The notes: generated from the letters alone by a model not told the origin. DNA of 64,000 nucleotides from Vicia villosa (GCF_029867415.1 NW_026705419.1:310001-374000), one strand, 5' to 3'. Counted from the stretch's first letter, positions 22,750 through 33,288 are shown. Numbers and translations: made by a program.

Positions 22750-25700
22750 TTAGACAAAGTATTTCTTGACTGCATCAGCATTCACAGGATGTGGGAGTTC
22801 ATCACCATCCATGGTTGTAAGAATCATGGCGCCGCCAGAAAATGTTCTTTTGACAACATACGGGCCTTCATAATTAGGAGACCATTTGCCCCTAGAATCT
22901 GGTTGAAAAGACAAGATCTTTTTAAGCACGAGGTCGCCTTCTTGAAATTCACGAGGTCGAACCTTTTTGTTGAAGGCTTGTTTCATCATTGCTTGGTATA
23001 ACTGTCCATGGCATAGAGCAGTCATACGTTTTTCTTCGATTAATTTCAACTGATCGTATCTGTTTTGACACCATTCAGCCTCTGATAACTTAGTCTCCAT
23101 GAGGACTCTCATTGATGGGATTTCAACTTCTACGGGGAGCACAGCTTCCATGCCGTATACTAGAGAAAAGGGAGTTGCCCCTGTTGAAGTACGCACTGAA
23201 GTACGGTACCCATGTAAAGCAAATGGCAGCATTTCATGCCAGTCTTTGTAAGTGACGACCATTTTCTGGACGATCTTCTTAATGATCTTGTTGGCAGCTT
23301 CAACGGCGGCGTTCATTTTTGGTCTGTAAGGAGAAGAGTTATGATGCTCAATCTTGAATTCCTCACATAATTCTTTCATCATCTTGTTGTTCAAGTTTGA
23401 ACCATTGTCAGTAATGATCTTGCTGGGAACACCATATCGGCAAATGATGTTATTCTTGATAAACCTCACAACCACTTGTCTTGTAACATTGGCGTAAGAT
23501 GCTGCTTCGACCCATTTGGTGAAGTAATCAATTGCCACCAAGATGAAACGATGACCGTTTGAAGCTTTCGGTTCGATCATTCCAATCATGTCGATACCCC
23601 ACATGGAGAAAGGCCACGGAGATGAGAGAACGTTGAGTAGCGTCGGTGGCACATGGATCTTATCTGCATAGATCTGGCACTTGTGACATCTCTTCACGTG
23701 TTTGTAACAGTCAGATTCCATTGTCAACCAATAGTATCCTGCTCTTAAGATCTTTTTGGACATTGCATGCCCATTTGAATGAGTTCCAAAGGACCCTTCA
23801 TGTACTTCATGCATTAACATGTCTGCTTCGTGTCTGTCCACGCATCTGAGCAAAACCATGTCGAAGTTTCTTTTGTATAGCACATCTCCGTTCAGGAAGA
23901 AACTGCCAGAAAGTCTCCTTAGAGTTTTCTTATCTTTGTTTGATGCCCCAAGCGGGTACTCTTGAGTTTGAAGGAAGCGTTTGATGTCGTGAAACCACAG
24001 TTTATCATCGATGACTGCTTCGGTTGCAAACACATAGGCGGGCCTTTCAAGGCGCGTGATTCTGACTTTAGGCACATCATTCCAGTGACTGACTTTGAAC
24101 ATGGAAGATAGAGTAGCCAAGGCGTCTGCCATTCGATTCTGATCTCGAGGTATATGATGCAATTCAACCTTGTTGAAGAAAGTCAACAGACGTCTTGCAT
24201 AATCTCTGTAGGGAATCAAGCCAGGGTTGTAAGTTTCCCACTTGTCTTTGATTTGGTTGATCACGAGAGCGGAATCTCCATATATGTATAGGATCTTGAT
24301 CCTTAAGTCAATGGCTTCTTCTAGACCCATGATACAAGCTTCATATTCTGCGATGTTGTTGGTGCAATCAAATAATAATCTGGCGGAGAACGGGATATGA
24401 GTACCCTTGGGAGTGATGATGATTGCCCCAATTCCATTGCCAAAAGCGTTTACTGCTCCATCAAAAATTAGGCCCCATCTTGATCCAGGATCAGGACCTT
24501 CTTCAGGTAACGGTTCGTCACAATCTTTCATCTTCAAGTACAAGACATCTTCATCAGGAAAGTCAAACTTGAGAGATTGATATTCATTAATTGGTTGATG
24601 CGCCAAGTGATCGGCGAGAATGCTTCCTTTGACCGCTTTTTGAGCACGGTATTCAATGTCATACTCAGATAACAGCATTTGCCATCGGGCAATCCTTCCT
24701 GTTAAGGCAGGCTTTTCAAAGACGTACTTGATCGGATCCATTTTGGAGATTAACCAAGTAGTATTGTTGATCATGTACTGGCGGAGACGTTTTGAAGCCC
24801 AAGCCAAAGCACAACATGTTTTTTCGAGCATGGAGTAACGAGACTCACAATCTGTGAATTTCTTACTCAGGTAATAGATGGCATGTTCCTTCTTACCGGT
24901 TTCATCTTGCTGTCCAAGCATACAACCCATGGATTCTTCCAACACAGTAAGGTACATGATTAATGGTCTTCCTTCAACTGGAGGAATTAATATTGGTGGT
25001 TCTAACAGGTATTCCTTGATACTGTCGAACGCTTTCTGGCAATCTTCAGTCCATACAACCCCTTGATCTTTGCGGAGAAGCTTGAAAATCGGCCCACAAG
25101 TAGCAGTCATTTGAGAGATAAATCTGGAGATATAGTTTAATCGTCCGAGAAATCCTCTTACTTGCTTTTCAGTTTTTGGTGCAGGCATCTCTTGAATAGC
25201 TTTGACTTTGTCGGGATCTACTTCGATACCTCTTTGGCTGACAATGAAACCCAAAAGTTTTCCAGATCTAACCCCAAAAGGATTCAAGCGAAGCTGATAT
25301 TTCTTTAGTCGTTGAAACAACTTCAAAAGGTATTCAATATGTTCTTCTTCTGTGCTGGACTTGGCTATCATGTCGTCCACATAAACTTCAATTTCTTTAT
25401 GCATCATGTCATGAAAGAGAGTAGTCATTGCCCTTTGGTAAGTTGCGCCTGCATTCTTTAATCCAAATGGCATCACTTTGTAGCAAAAGGTACCCCATGG
25501 GGTGATGAAAGATGTCTTCTCCATGTCTTCAGGAGCCATCTTGATCTGATTATAACCGGAGAACCCATCCATGAAGGAAAAGACGTTGAACTTAGCGGTG
25601 TTATCGACCAGCATGTCGATATGTGGTAATGGAAAGTCATCTTTTGGACTGGCCTTGTTCAAGTCACGGTAGTCAACACACATTCTGACTTTGCCATCTT

Positions 25701-26211
25701 TCTTCGGAACTGGCACTATGTTGGCCAACCATTGAGGATACTCGGAGGTGACAAGAAAACCTGCGTCGAGTTGCTTTTGAACTTCCACTTTGATCTTGTT
25801 AGCCATGTCAGGGTGAGTCCTTCGCAATTTCTGCTTAACTGGCGGACATTCTGGCTTCAATGGCAAGTAATGCTGAACAATATTGGTATCCAACCCAGGC
25901 ATGTCTTGGTAGGACCAGGCAAACACGTCAACATATTCTTTGAGAAGGTTTGTCAACTTACTCTTGACATCAGCATCAAGCAGCGATCCAATGGTCACTT
26001 CTTTTTTGTCTTCTTCAGAACCCAAGTTGATCTTTTCTAGAGGCTCTTTGTGAGGCAGAATGGCTCTTTCCTCGTGCTTAAGTAATCGAGAGATCTCGTC
26101 CGGGATCTCCTCTTCTTCCTCTTCTTCGGCTTCGAACACAGGAAACTCAAAGTTGGGAGAGGGCATAGGGTTATTGCATTCAATGGGTTTATCAATAGTA
26201 AATCTGCACAT
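22750..26211 (-). CDS. pol: A pol: reverse transcriptase, degenerate RNase H, second (archaeal-type) RNase H, integrase
   Basis: A 1153-codon open frame, numbered from the first Met at 26211; in the spliced transcript the exon would start at 26203. RT catalytic motif YVDD is at residues 277-280. The first RNase H (about 410-500) looks degenerate, with YLTVLEES where the catalytic aspartate is expected. The second RNase H starts at IFDGA (D584), followed by EYEAC, YGDSA and MADAL, and matches the additional archaeal-type RNase H of Tat elements. Integrase has a zinc-binding HHCC region, then D874 (WGIDMIG), D935 (ITDNGS) and E971, giving DD35E, and a GPY module (NYEGPYVVK) near the C terminus. 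No chromodomain follows. Odd: RLNP-FGVRSG at residue 311 lacks four residues (N-K-C-T in E) of the conserved RT motif, a 12-nt in-frame deletion. Confidence 0.95.
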   Translation of the reverse strand: MCRFTIDKPIECNNPMPSPNFEFPVFEAEEEEEEEIPDEISRLLKHEERAILPHKEPLEKINLGSEEDKKEVTIGSLLDADVKSKLTNLLKEYVDVFAWSYQDMPGLDTNIVQHYLPLKPECPPVKQKLRRTHPDMANKIKVEVQKQLDAGFLVTSEYPQWLANIVPVPKKDGKVRMCVDYRDLNKASPKDDFPLPHIDMLVDNTAKFNVFSFMDGFSGYNQIKMAPEDMEKTSFITPWGTFCYKVMPFGLKNAGATYQRAMTTLFHDMMHKEIEVYVDDMIAKSSTEEEHIEYLLKLFQRLKKYQLRLNPFGVRSGKLLGFIVSQRGIEVDPDKVKAIQEMPAPKTEKQVRGFLGRLNYISRFISQMTATCGPIFKLLRKDQGVVWTEDCQKAFDSIKEYLLEPPILIPPVEGRPLIMYLTVLEESMGCMLGQQDETGKKEHAIYYLSKKFTDCESRYSMLEKTCCALAWASKRLRQYMINNTTWLISKMDPIKYVFEKPALTGRIARWQMLLSEYDIEYRAQKAVKGSILADHLAHQPINEYQSLKFDFPDEDVLYLKMKDCDEPLPEEGPDPGSRWGLIFDGAVNAFGNGIGAIIITPKGTHIPFSARLLFDCTNNIAEYEACIMGLEEAIDLRIKILYIYGDSALVINQIKDKWETYNPGLIPYRDYARRLLTFFNKVELHHIPRDQNRMADALATLSSMFKVSHWNDVPKVRITRLERPAYVFATEAVIDDKLWFHDIKRFLQTQEYPLGASNKDKKTLRRLSGSFFLNGDVLYKRNFDMVLLRCVDRHEADMLMHEVHEGSFGTHSNGHAMSKKILRAGYYWLTMESDCYKHVKRCHKCQIYADKIHVPPTLLNVLSSPWPFSMWGIDMIGMIEPKASNGHRFILVAIDYFTKWVEAASYANVTRQVVVRFIKNNIICRYGVPSKIITDNGSNLNNKMMKELCEEFKIEHHNSSPYRPKMNAAVEAANKIIKKIVQKMVVTYKDWHEMLPFALHGYRTSVRTSTGATPFSLVYGMEAVLPVEVEIPSMRVLMETKLSEAEWCQNRYDQLKLIEEKRMTALCHGQLYQAMMKQAFNKKVRPREFQEGDLVLKKILSFQPDSRGKWSPNYEGPYVVKRTFSGGAMILTTMDGDELPHPVNADAVKKYFV

Positions 26212-26568
26212 GTGATTTATATCTATTTCAGAAAATTTATGAATGCAAGAGTGTATGCAGATTGTTTTTGAGAAAGTTTTTTTTTATTATTTTTTTATTT
26301 TGGTTTTTTAGGATTACCATTTCCAGAAAAAAGCAAAAATAAAACATATAATGTAGGGAATTCAAAAATGACACTTTATTTATGATTCATTTTTGAAACA
26401 AAGCCCTAAACACAAACTCATTTGTCTTGGGCAGGACAAAGAGGGAAACTTTTAAAACAAAGCCCTATACACAAAGTTATTTGGGCGGAACATTTAAAAG
26501 CAAAGCCCTATAAAACATCTCTCTGCTTTGGGCAAGGCAGGAGGTCAAAATAACAGCGAGGTGATTAC
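26204..26568 (-). other. Predicted 365-nt intron of A between protease and RT
   Basis: The donor AA|GTAATC overlaps the gag-pro stop codon; the acceptor TGTGCAG is followed by exon 2 at 26203. Removing the interval deletes the stop and places protease and RT in the same frame (phase 2). Pea Ogre is known to be partially spliced at this position, which would control the ratio of gag-pro to pol. Element E has the same arrangement (46137-46394). Confidence 0.75.
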
Positions 26569-29500
26569 TTTGAGCGGCGAACAACATTCGGAACGTCGAC
26601 AGCCTTCCAGTAGCAACGAACTCCTCTGTGTATTATGTATTCAGGAAAATTCTCCTCAGAATTATCTTCAGTATTGACATTGACCGCTGGTCGAGCAGGA
26701 TTTGAAAGTCCTGGTTTGTCACCCTTGTTCTTTGTAGAGTTGAAACGGTCTTCTTCTACTTCTTGAAGAGCATAAGATGAGTCACAATCTTCAGAATCTT
26801 CAGGATGTATTTCCCAGTCTCCAGGATGAAGAGACTCATTGTCAGCGACACTTTCTGAGTCAGTTGCGGGACCATCTTCCCCTTCATCTTCAAAAATGGC
26901 ATTTATGTGATAATAACCATCTTCAGGATTATAAACCTTGGCAGATGCATTGAATCCGAAATCTTCAGTAATTTCAGGCTGCTGAGAAAATTGACAAGGC
27001 TGATAAGCCTCTTCTGGTTGACTATTATATTCAAAGGGATCTCCCCATCCAGTTGGTTGGATATCCTTAATCGCAATCTTTGAACTTTCAGGTGCAGTGT
27101 ATTTCACCATATAATCAAATTTTCCACTTGGTTGTCCCAAGGTGTCCCAGATCTCTGCAGGAACAGGCTCAGTTTCTTTAGCACTTGTTTTCTCTGAAGG
27201 AGAATATGGTTCTTCCTGAGATATATATCCCGAGTCATTGAGATAACATTTCCATTCTTCTTCAGTATCGGAGAGACCTTCTTCGATGCATTCTTCAATA
27301 AGGACATTAACCTCTTGAGGAATTGGGTTAAGGAACCCTCCACTATGGAACGTTTCTTTGATCGGTCGAAGGGTTTCATCCTTATTGGTGCAGTTTGAGA
27401 ATGTTGGCGAACATCCGAGACCTGCTCTAGTTTCATTCTTGGTCGGGATCACAACTTGCCCCCAGCCAGTGGTAGTTCCATCTTTCACTACTTTTACTGC
27501 CTCTTTGTAAGAAGAGATTGATGCTTTCTTTTTGGAATATTCGTCTTCTAAAGAGAGACCTTGGAACTGAGTTCCTTCCACATCATCAGCACCAATGAAA
27601 GAGAAATTGGATAAATGACTCACCATCAAGGCTTGTTCTCCATTTATCGTTACCAATTTTCCATTTGTTACAAATTTTAACTTTTGATGGAGCGTAGAAG
27701 TTACCGCCCCTGCTTCGTGGATCCATGGTCGTCCCAACAGACAGCTATAAGCAGCTTGAATGTCCATGACCTGGAAGGTGATTTGAAATGCATGTGGACC
27801 AATTGTCATGGGAAGGTTGACTTCGCCAATAACAGATTTTCGCGATCCATCAAATGCTTTGACTACCACACCACTGAACTTCATAGGCATTCCTTGGTAA
27901 GACAAGCGAGCAAGAGTCGTCTTTGGCATCACATTCAAGGAAGATCCGGTGTCTACCAGTACATTAGACAAAGAATCTGACTGACAGTTCATAGAAATGT
28001 GCAAAGCAAGATTGTGATTTTTACCCTCCTCGGGAAGTTCTTCATCACAGAAGCTTAAATTGTTACAAGCTGTTATGTTAGCTATTATTCCATCAAAGTG
28101 ATCAACAGTCACATCATGATCCACAAAAGCTTGATCTAATACTCTCATCAGGGCTTCCCTGTGAGCTTCAGAATTTAAAAGCAATGAAAGTATTGAGATC
28201 TTTGAAGGAGTCTGCATAAGCTGATCCACAATCTTGTATTCACTTCTTTTGATAAGCTTCAAAATTTCGTCAAAGTCAGGATTGACATTGGTTCTACTGG
28301 ATTGACCAACATCAGTGTTTGTATTACTGACAGGAGTTTCCACAGGATTCCCCACTGGTGTATTAACAGGATTTTGCCCAGTTACAGGAGCAACAGGCTG
28401 CTTTGGAGGTAGTGGAGTATACACACGTCCACTTCTTGTTACTCGACTTACATCGGCGATATTCACGACAGATGAAAGAGTAGGTAAAGGAACTTCTTGT
28501 CCATCCTTTATCATTGTTGCATTGTAGTTGTATGGAACTGCCTTGTCAGAGTCATAAGGAACAGGTCCAGGTAGACAGATGATCAAAGGAGCGACAGGAA
28601 CCTTTGGCTTGTTATAAGTAACTTCCATGCGCTCAGGCATGTTGAAATGAGGAACGATGACGTTAACTGTAGGCATTTCCGAGTTGATATCTGAGACTAA
28701 AAGCTCATGCGGATAACATCCTATCATGTTAACTTCATTCTCATCCCTATTTCGGTAGATCTGAAGAGTACCATTATCCAACAGAACTTGGAGATCTCTT
28801 CTCACAATCGAACATCCGTGAGGATCTATGCAACATATGCTACAGGAACCGTAGTGATGCTGACGAAAACTCGGCCCTCGACAGAGAGTGGCGTGCATTT
28901 GTACCAAATCGGCTCTTGAGTAATTGATATTATAGACTCGGTATGGACCAGGACATCCATACACCATGTTTACAACATGCCCTCCATGATTGGGCAGCGG
29001 ATTTGCTTGCACATTAGGATTCAAATTTCTGAAAGAGAGGAGATTAGATCTAACCAACCTCTGAACTTCATATTTCAAGGCTATGCAATGCTCAAGATCA
29101 TGGCCAGGTGCTCCTTGATGATAAGGGCATGAGACCTCTGCTTTGTACCACCATGGGAGTTTCTCAGGTACTGGTGGTGGTGCTCTAGTTTGAACGAGAC
29201 CTCCTTCAACCAACGCAGGATACAATTCTGTGTAGGTCATTGGAATCGGATCGAACTGTGGAGCTCTTTGTACACGATTCTGATTATTGTTCAACTGCTG
29301 AGCCTGTTGTCGAGGCTGTTGTTGTTGAAACTGCGGGGTAAATCCCGGATTTGGTGTTGTATTAACGACTGGCGCAATAGCAGCAATCTGTTGTCGACGA
29401 CTGACGTTTCCTCTTGGCCTCCCTTGGGATACCATGTCAACACTTTGTTCTTTCTTCTTTTGGAAACCACTTCCGAACTTTTTGGTTCCGCTTGAAGATC

Positions 29501-30593
29501 CTCCTTCTTTAGTCAGATGTCCGGTTCGGACTCCTTCTTCTAGACGCATCCCCATGTTTACCATTTCGGTGAAATCACTTGGAGCACTAGCAATCATGCG
29601 TTCATAATAAAACGGACTGAGAGTATTCAAGAAGATCTTTGTCATCTCTTTCTCTTTTAACGGTGGATTAATCTGAGCAGCGGTTTCTCTCCATCGTTGG
29701 GCATACTCTTTGAAAGCTTCATGGTCTTTCTGAGCCATGGATCGGAGCTGATCTCTGTCTGGAGCCATATCCGAGTTATACTTGTATTGTCGGACAAAGG
29801 CCTCACCTAGGTCATTGAATGTTCGAATATTAGTGCTATCCAAGCCTGTGTACCACTTCAGTGCGGCACCAGTCAAACTGTCTTGAAAGTAATGGATAAG
29901 CAACTGATGGTTATCTGCATAAGTAGACATCTTCCTGGCATACATTACGAGATGGCTTTGTGGACAAGAACTACCTTTGTACTTCTCAAAGTCAGGGACC
30001 TTGAACTTAGCAGGTATTTGTACACTGGGAACTAAGCATAGCTCTTGGGCATTCTTTCCAAACAAATCTTTTCCACGAATAGCCTTGACTTCCAATTGAA
30101 TCTTGTTGAACTGTTCTTGGAGATCTCCCACAAGGTTACGCTGATTTGTGCTATCACCTTGATCATGATAAATCTCATTGCCATCATAAGGAACAGTGTG
30201 AACCGTAGGGGTCGGAACTGTCATAGTGGGTTGAGAAAGTGCCATAGTGATTTGGGAAAAAGTTACCCCTGAATGTGGAATAAACGCCGAACCTTGTGCA
30301 GCAGGCGCTTCAGTTGTAGCTGTTTGAACCCCAGAGAAATTATGACGGAAACCTGTACCAAAGCTGAAAGGCGGGCCCCAACCTTCTGGCATAGAGAAAG
30401 ATGGAATACCGAATGCAACTGTAGAAACTGGAGTAGTGACTTCAGAAGTCATTGTTGCTTGACTGTTGGGTGGCGGCGGCTGATTCTGTGCGGCCATTAA
30501 GGAGTCAACCAGAGTAGTGAGACTTTCCAACTTTTCCTGAAGGGTGGTCACTGTACCACGGAGCTCAATATTCTCTTGTTCAGAGTGTTCCAT
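26565..30593 (-). CDS. gag-pro: A gag-protease polyprotein
   Basis: 1342 codons, intact. Residues 1-40 form a heptad-like coiled coil, followed by a Q/P/T-rich linker. The Retrotrans_gag capsid region is about residues 200-370 (YFQDSLTGAALKWY, FKEYAQRWRE). A knuckle-like motif C-x2-H-x5-H-x4-C (CPYHQGAPGHDLEHC) lies near residues 485-500. The aspartic protease has active site DTGSS at D881 and the flap-side motif LLGRPW at 952-957. A long acidic, low-complexity tail (about 1180-1330) precedes the stop, which sits in the predicted intron donor. Start chosen at 30593 because the downstream protein aligns with the G gag start (M-E-x-x-E-Q-E-N). A 328-nt spacer without features separates it from ORF1. 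Confidence 0.93.
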   Translation of the reverse strand: MEHSEQENIELRGTVTTLQEKLESLTTLVDSLMAAQNQPPPPNSQATMTSEVTTPVSTVAFGIPSFSMPEGWGPPFSFGTGFRHNFSGVQTATTEAPAAQGSAFIPHSGVTFSQITMALSQPTMTVPTPTVHTVPYDGNEIYHDQGDSTNQRNLVGDLQEQFNKIQLEVKAIRGKDLFGKNAQELCLVPSVQIPAKFKVPDFEKYKGSSCPQSHLVMYARKMSTYADNHQLLIHYFQDSLTGAALKWYTGLDSTNIRTFNDLGEAFVRQYKYNSDMAPDRDQLRSMAQKDHEAFKEYAQRWRETAAQINPPLKEKEMTKIFLNTLSPFYYERMIASAPSDFTEMVNMGMRLEEGVRTGHLTKEGGSSSGTKKFGSGFQKKKEQSVDMVSQGRPRGNVSRRQQIAAIAPVVNTTPNPGFTPQFQQQQPRQQAQQLNNNQNRVQRAPQFDPIPMTYTELYPALVEGGLVQTRAPPPVPEKLPWWYKAEVSCPYHQGAPGHDLEHCIALKYEVQRLVRSNLLSFRNLNPNVQANPLPNHGGHVVNMVYGCPGPYRVYNINYSRADLVQMHATLCRGPSFRQHHYGSCSICCIDPHGCSIVRRDLQVLLDNGTLQIYRNRDENEVNMIGCYPHELLVSDINSEMPTVNVIVPHFNMPERMEVTYNKPKVPVAPLIICLPGPVPYDSDKAVPYNYNATMIKDGQEVPLPTLSSVVNIADVSRVTRSGRVYTPLPPKQPVAPVTGQNPVNTPVGNPVETPVSNTNTDVGQSSRTNVNPDFDEILKLIKRSEYKIVDQLMQTPSKISILSLLLNSEAHREALMRVLDQAFVDHDVTVDHFDGIIANITACNNLSFCDEELPEEGKNHNLALHISMNCQSDSLSNVLVDTGSSLNVMPKTTLARLSYQGMPMKFSGVVVKAFDGSRKSVIGEVNLPMTIGPHAFQITFQVMDIQAAYSCLLGRPWIHEAGAVTSTLHQKLKFVTNGKLVTINGEQALMVSHLSNFSFIGADDVEGTQFQGLSLEDEYSKKKASISSYKEAVKVVKDGTTTGWGQVVIPTKNETRAGLGCSPTFSNCTNKDETLRPIKETFHSGGFLNPIPQEVNVLIEECIEEGLSDTEEEWKCYLNDSGYISQEEPYSPSEKTSAKETEPVPAEIWDTLGQPSGKFDYMVKYTAPESSKIAIKDIQPTGWGDPFEYNSQPEEAYQPCQFSQQPEITEDFGFNASAKVYNPEDGYYHINAIFEDEGEDGPATDSESVADNESLHPGDWEIHPEDSEDCDSSYALQEVEEDRFNSTKNKGDKPGLSNPARPAVNVNTEDNSEENFPEYIIHRGVRCYWKAVDVPNVVRRSK

Positions 30594-30921
30594 TACTCTT
30601 CTTCTGCTTGAACGAGTATTGTATCTGTGATCTGATTGCGAGCGCGGTCGAGAAACTTTGAGACGCGACAGCTTGACGATCTATTGGAGAAAGATCCAAA
30701 AGATAAGACTCTATACAACAGACTCGATATGCAGAATGATGTATGCAAAAAGAAGTTTATGATTTTTCCAATTATTTTAGAAATTATTTCCTTGCAAACA
30801 TTTGAACACAAACAAATCTTTTATTCATTCATTTTTTTTTATTGCAATAATGGGAAATGTTACAACATTGGAGCGTAGCTCCTTACAAAAGCAAATGATA
30901 AATAAAAAAGCTAAACAAATC

Positions 30922-32457
30922 CTAAACATCTTCATCAGACGAAGAACCAAATGCATTGTGCAGCTTGAGCTTCATGATTTCTTTCCCATAGTAAGCTTTC
31001 AATTCGGCCTTTTCAGCCCTCAGTTTGTCAACAACATTCTTCCAATTGTCAGGCATCGGAGCGTTGCTTGTCGAGGCTTCAAGATTCTTCTTGCTTTCTT
31101 TGATGTATCTTCTGATTGCAGCATCTTTCTGACGAATCTTCTCATCTTTACTCATGAGCCATCCATCTTGATAATAGAGTGTTTCTTCGTGATCTTTCAC
31201 TCTTTTCTTCAACTTTCTATTTTCCTCATCAGTTTTACGAAACTTTTCTTCCCAAGCGTCTTTTTCTAACCTCATCTTGGCTAAAATCTCTTGGTATTCT
31301 TCCGTAGTGTCAATGGGAATGTTGGGTAGTTGAGACACCACAGGGAACATGGGTTTTTCATAATTGTAAGGCATTTGAAACTCCCTTGCTCTTTTCTTCA
31401 CCCAACAGGTATAGGCGTTTGTAGCAATGCAGTTTCTTTCCCCACCTTTTTCTTTTCTTCGGACGTCGTACCAAGCTCTTACCATTCTTGTCTTCAACCT
31501 TTGAGGATCTTCCCCTTCTCGGTAAAAGTAGCATTCCACTGCGAGACCAATGGGTTTAGCTGAATTTGCATACCCGAGTTGTCGTCGGGCTAGGACCGGA
31601 TTGTAGTTAATTCCTCCTTGTGTGCCAATGAGGGGTACGTTAGCGAACTCTCCACAACTATCAATGGTTTCTGTACCACAGCGAGCCAAGGTATACCAAT
31701 GAATATCATTATTAGTAAGAGACATAAGTCTTCGAGGCCAACATAAGCCTTCTCGGTTTTCCGTGAAAGTAGGAGACTTAGGTAAGTGTGAAACAATCCA
31801 TTTGTACAAAAGAGGTGCACAACATACAATGATTCCACCGCCTTGGCGATTCCTATGATGGATAGAGAAATACGTGTCACCAAGCAAAGTCGGAACAGGA
31901 TTTCCAATCAGAAAGATCTTTATGGCGTTGATATCAACAAAGTCGTTGACGTTGGGAAACAGAACCAACCCATAGATGAGCAAGGCTAGTACAGCTTCAA
32001 AAGCTATCATGCTACCAGTGTCAATGAAATCAAAGGCTTTCTTTATTAGAAACTGCGAAGTCAAACCCGGAAAGTTTCCTTTGGTAGTCCAATTACTTTC
32101 TATTTCAGATTTCTTCAAGTGGATACCTGCTGCAATGACTGGTGACTTAGGAATGGCTTCCAAACCATTGAAAGGTATTTTGTCAGATACAGGAATACCC
32201 AAAAGATCGGCGTATTCTTCCAAGGTTGGTACCAACTGGTAGTCTGGAAAGGTGAAACACCGGTAGACGGGATCATAGAACTGAACCAGAGTTTTGAGAA
32301 GTCCTTCATCAACATGAGTGTTCAAGATAGGCAAAAGCTTTCCATGGCTTTTCCTAAAATCAGAAGGATCTTGTACAGAAGATGCTAACTCTTTCAGTCT
32401 TTCCACATTAGGCATTTTGAAATCGTACTTTTTGGTATGCCTTTTTACCCACTCCAT
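30922..32457 (-). CDS. A ORF1: Ogre upstream ORF, plant-mobile-domain-like protein with C-terminal coiled coil
   Basis: 511 codons, intact. The core motif FTFPDYQLVPTLEEYADLLG (about residues 74-93) and the later ALLIYGLVLFPN and IFLIGNPVPTLL blocks are shared with E and G ORF1. They resemble the plant mobile domain / DUF7745-type proteins; that assignment is from memory of the family, not a search. Residues about 385-470 are charged and heptad-like (coiled coil). The function of ORF1 in Ogre is unknown. The Met at 32457 is the natural start, and G has an equivalent start at 62136. Confidence 0.88.
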   Translation of the reverse strand: MEWVKRHTKKYDFKMPNVERLKELASSVQDPSDFRKSHGKLLPILNTHVDEGLLKTLVQFYDPVYRCFTFPDYQLVPTLEEYADLLGIPVSDKIPFNGLEAIPKSPVIAAGIHLKKSEIESNWTTKGNFPGLTSQFLIKKAFDFIDTGSMIAFEAVLALLIYGLVLFPNVNDFVDINAIKIFLIGNPVPTLLGDTYFSIHHRNRQGGGIIVCCAPLLYKWIVSHLPKSPTFTENREGLCWPRRLMSLTNNDIHWYTLARCGTETIDSCGEFANVPLIGTQGGINYNPVLARRQLGYANSAKPIGLAVECYFYREGEDPQRLKTRMVRAWYDVRRKEKGGERNCIATNAYTCWVKKRAREFQMPYNYEKPMFPVVSQLPNIPIDTTEEYQEILAKMRLEKDAWEEKFRKTDEENRKLKKRVKDHEETLYYQDGWLMSKDEKIRQKDAAIRRYIKESKKNLEASTSNAPMPDNWKNVVDKLRAEKAELKAYYGKEIMKLKLHNAFGSSSDEDV

Positions 32458-33270
32458 AACTTAATCCTATAATGTTTGCAAAGAAAATTCTCTAAAATTT
32501 TTTTGGAAAAATCATGTTTTTATGGAAAAAGATGGATTTTTTTGAATGTATGAATGCATGGATGCGTGGATGCCACATATTCAAACATGGTAAAGCAAAC
32601 ATGGTAGTTCAAACATGGTAACGCAAACATGGTACTACAAACATGGTAATTCAAAACATAGTACACATAGGTTCAAAGGTCCAGCGTCACGAGCATGAGG
32701 TCAGAGAACCAAACATGGGATAGTACTAGGGTTTATCACCTGCAAAACATGTTCTACTGATACGTCAGAGTCTACATTTTTCTTTCGGATATTACCGGCT
32801 TGCACAACTGAACTTGTGAGCTAGAAATATTCTCAAGAAAAACTCGTCTGAGTGTGGTTCTCCGCATGACAACTATCCAAGTCTTCACCTGGATCGTTTC
32901 TGCACCACGTCCTAATAAGGCCAGGATGGGTTGGGGTTCTACAGCCAACTCAGCTTCTACAGTTCAATGAAAGCAATAATGTCTTCGCAACTGAACTTGC
33001 TAAACATATACTACAAACAAGGAACCTCCACTGAGCGGAAGGATTCTCATGCTGACTTTTTAAGGACTAACTCCTTGTATGCCATACATGACTATACCCT
33101 CCACCTAATTCTTATGTGTTCTTAATCCGGGTTAGGATTTGTCCGTAATGTATCACTTGTAACAGAACCACAGATGTAGCAGAATCATAGAACCAAACAT
33201 GTAACAAAAATGAAATAACAAACACAAAAATTAAAATTAACCCTTTCTTTGGAAACAATAAAAAGATCTA
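32458..33270 (-). other. A leader between PBS and ORF1
   Basis: Non-coding. It contains five or so copies of AAACATGGTA at about 16-18 bp spacing (32583-32655) and a segment related to the B leader (ACCACGTCCTAATAAGGCCAGGATGGGTT near 32906 resembles 18440-18475). An acceptor for the LTR leader intron would be expected here but could not be assigned. Confidence 0.65.
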
Positions 33271-33288
33271 TCCCCAGTGAAGTCGCCA
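33271..33288 (-). promoter_or_regulatory. Primer binding site of A
   Basis: The coding strand reads TGGCGACTTCACTGGGGA, six bases after the LTR end GCGACA. It differs from the B and G sites in the centre (TTCAC versus TCTGC), so a different primer tRNA or isoacceptor is likely. Confidence 0.85.

Noticed and set aside
26265..26312. A/T-rich tract as a gene-poor spacer with its own signal.
   Set aside because: It falls inside the predicted intron and fits a normal AT-rich plant intron.
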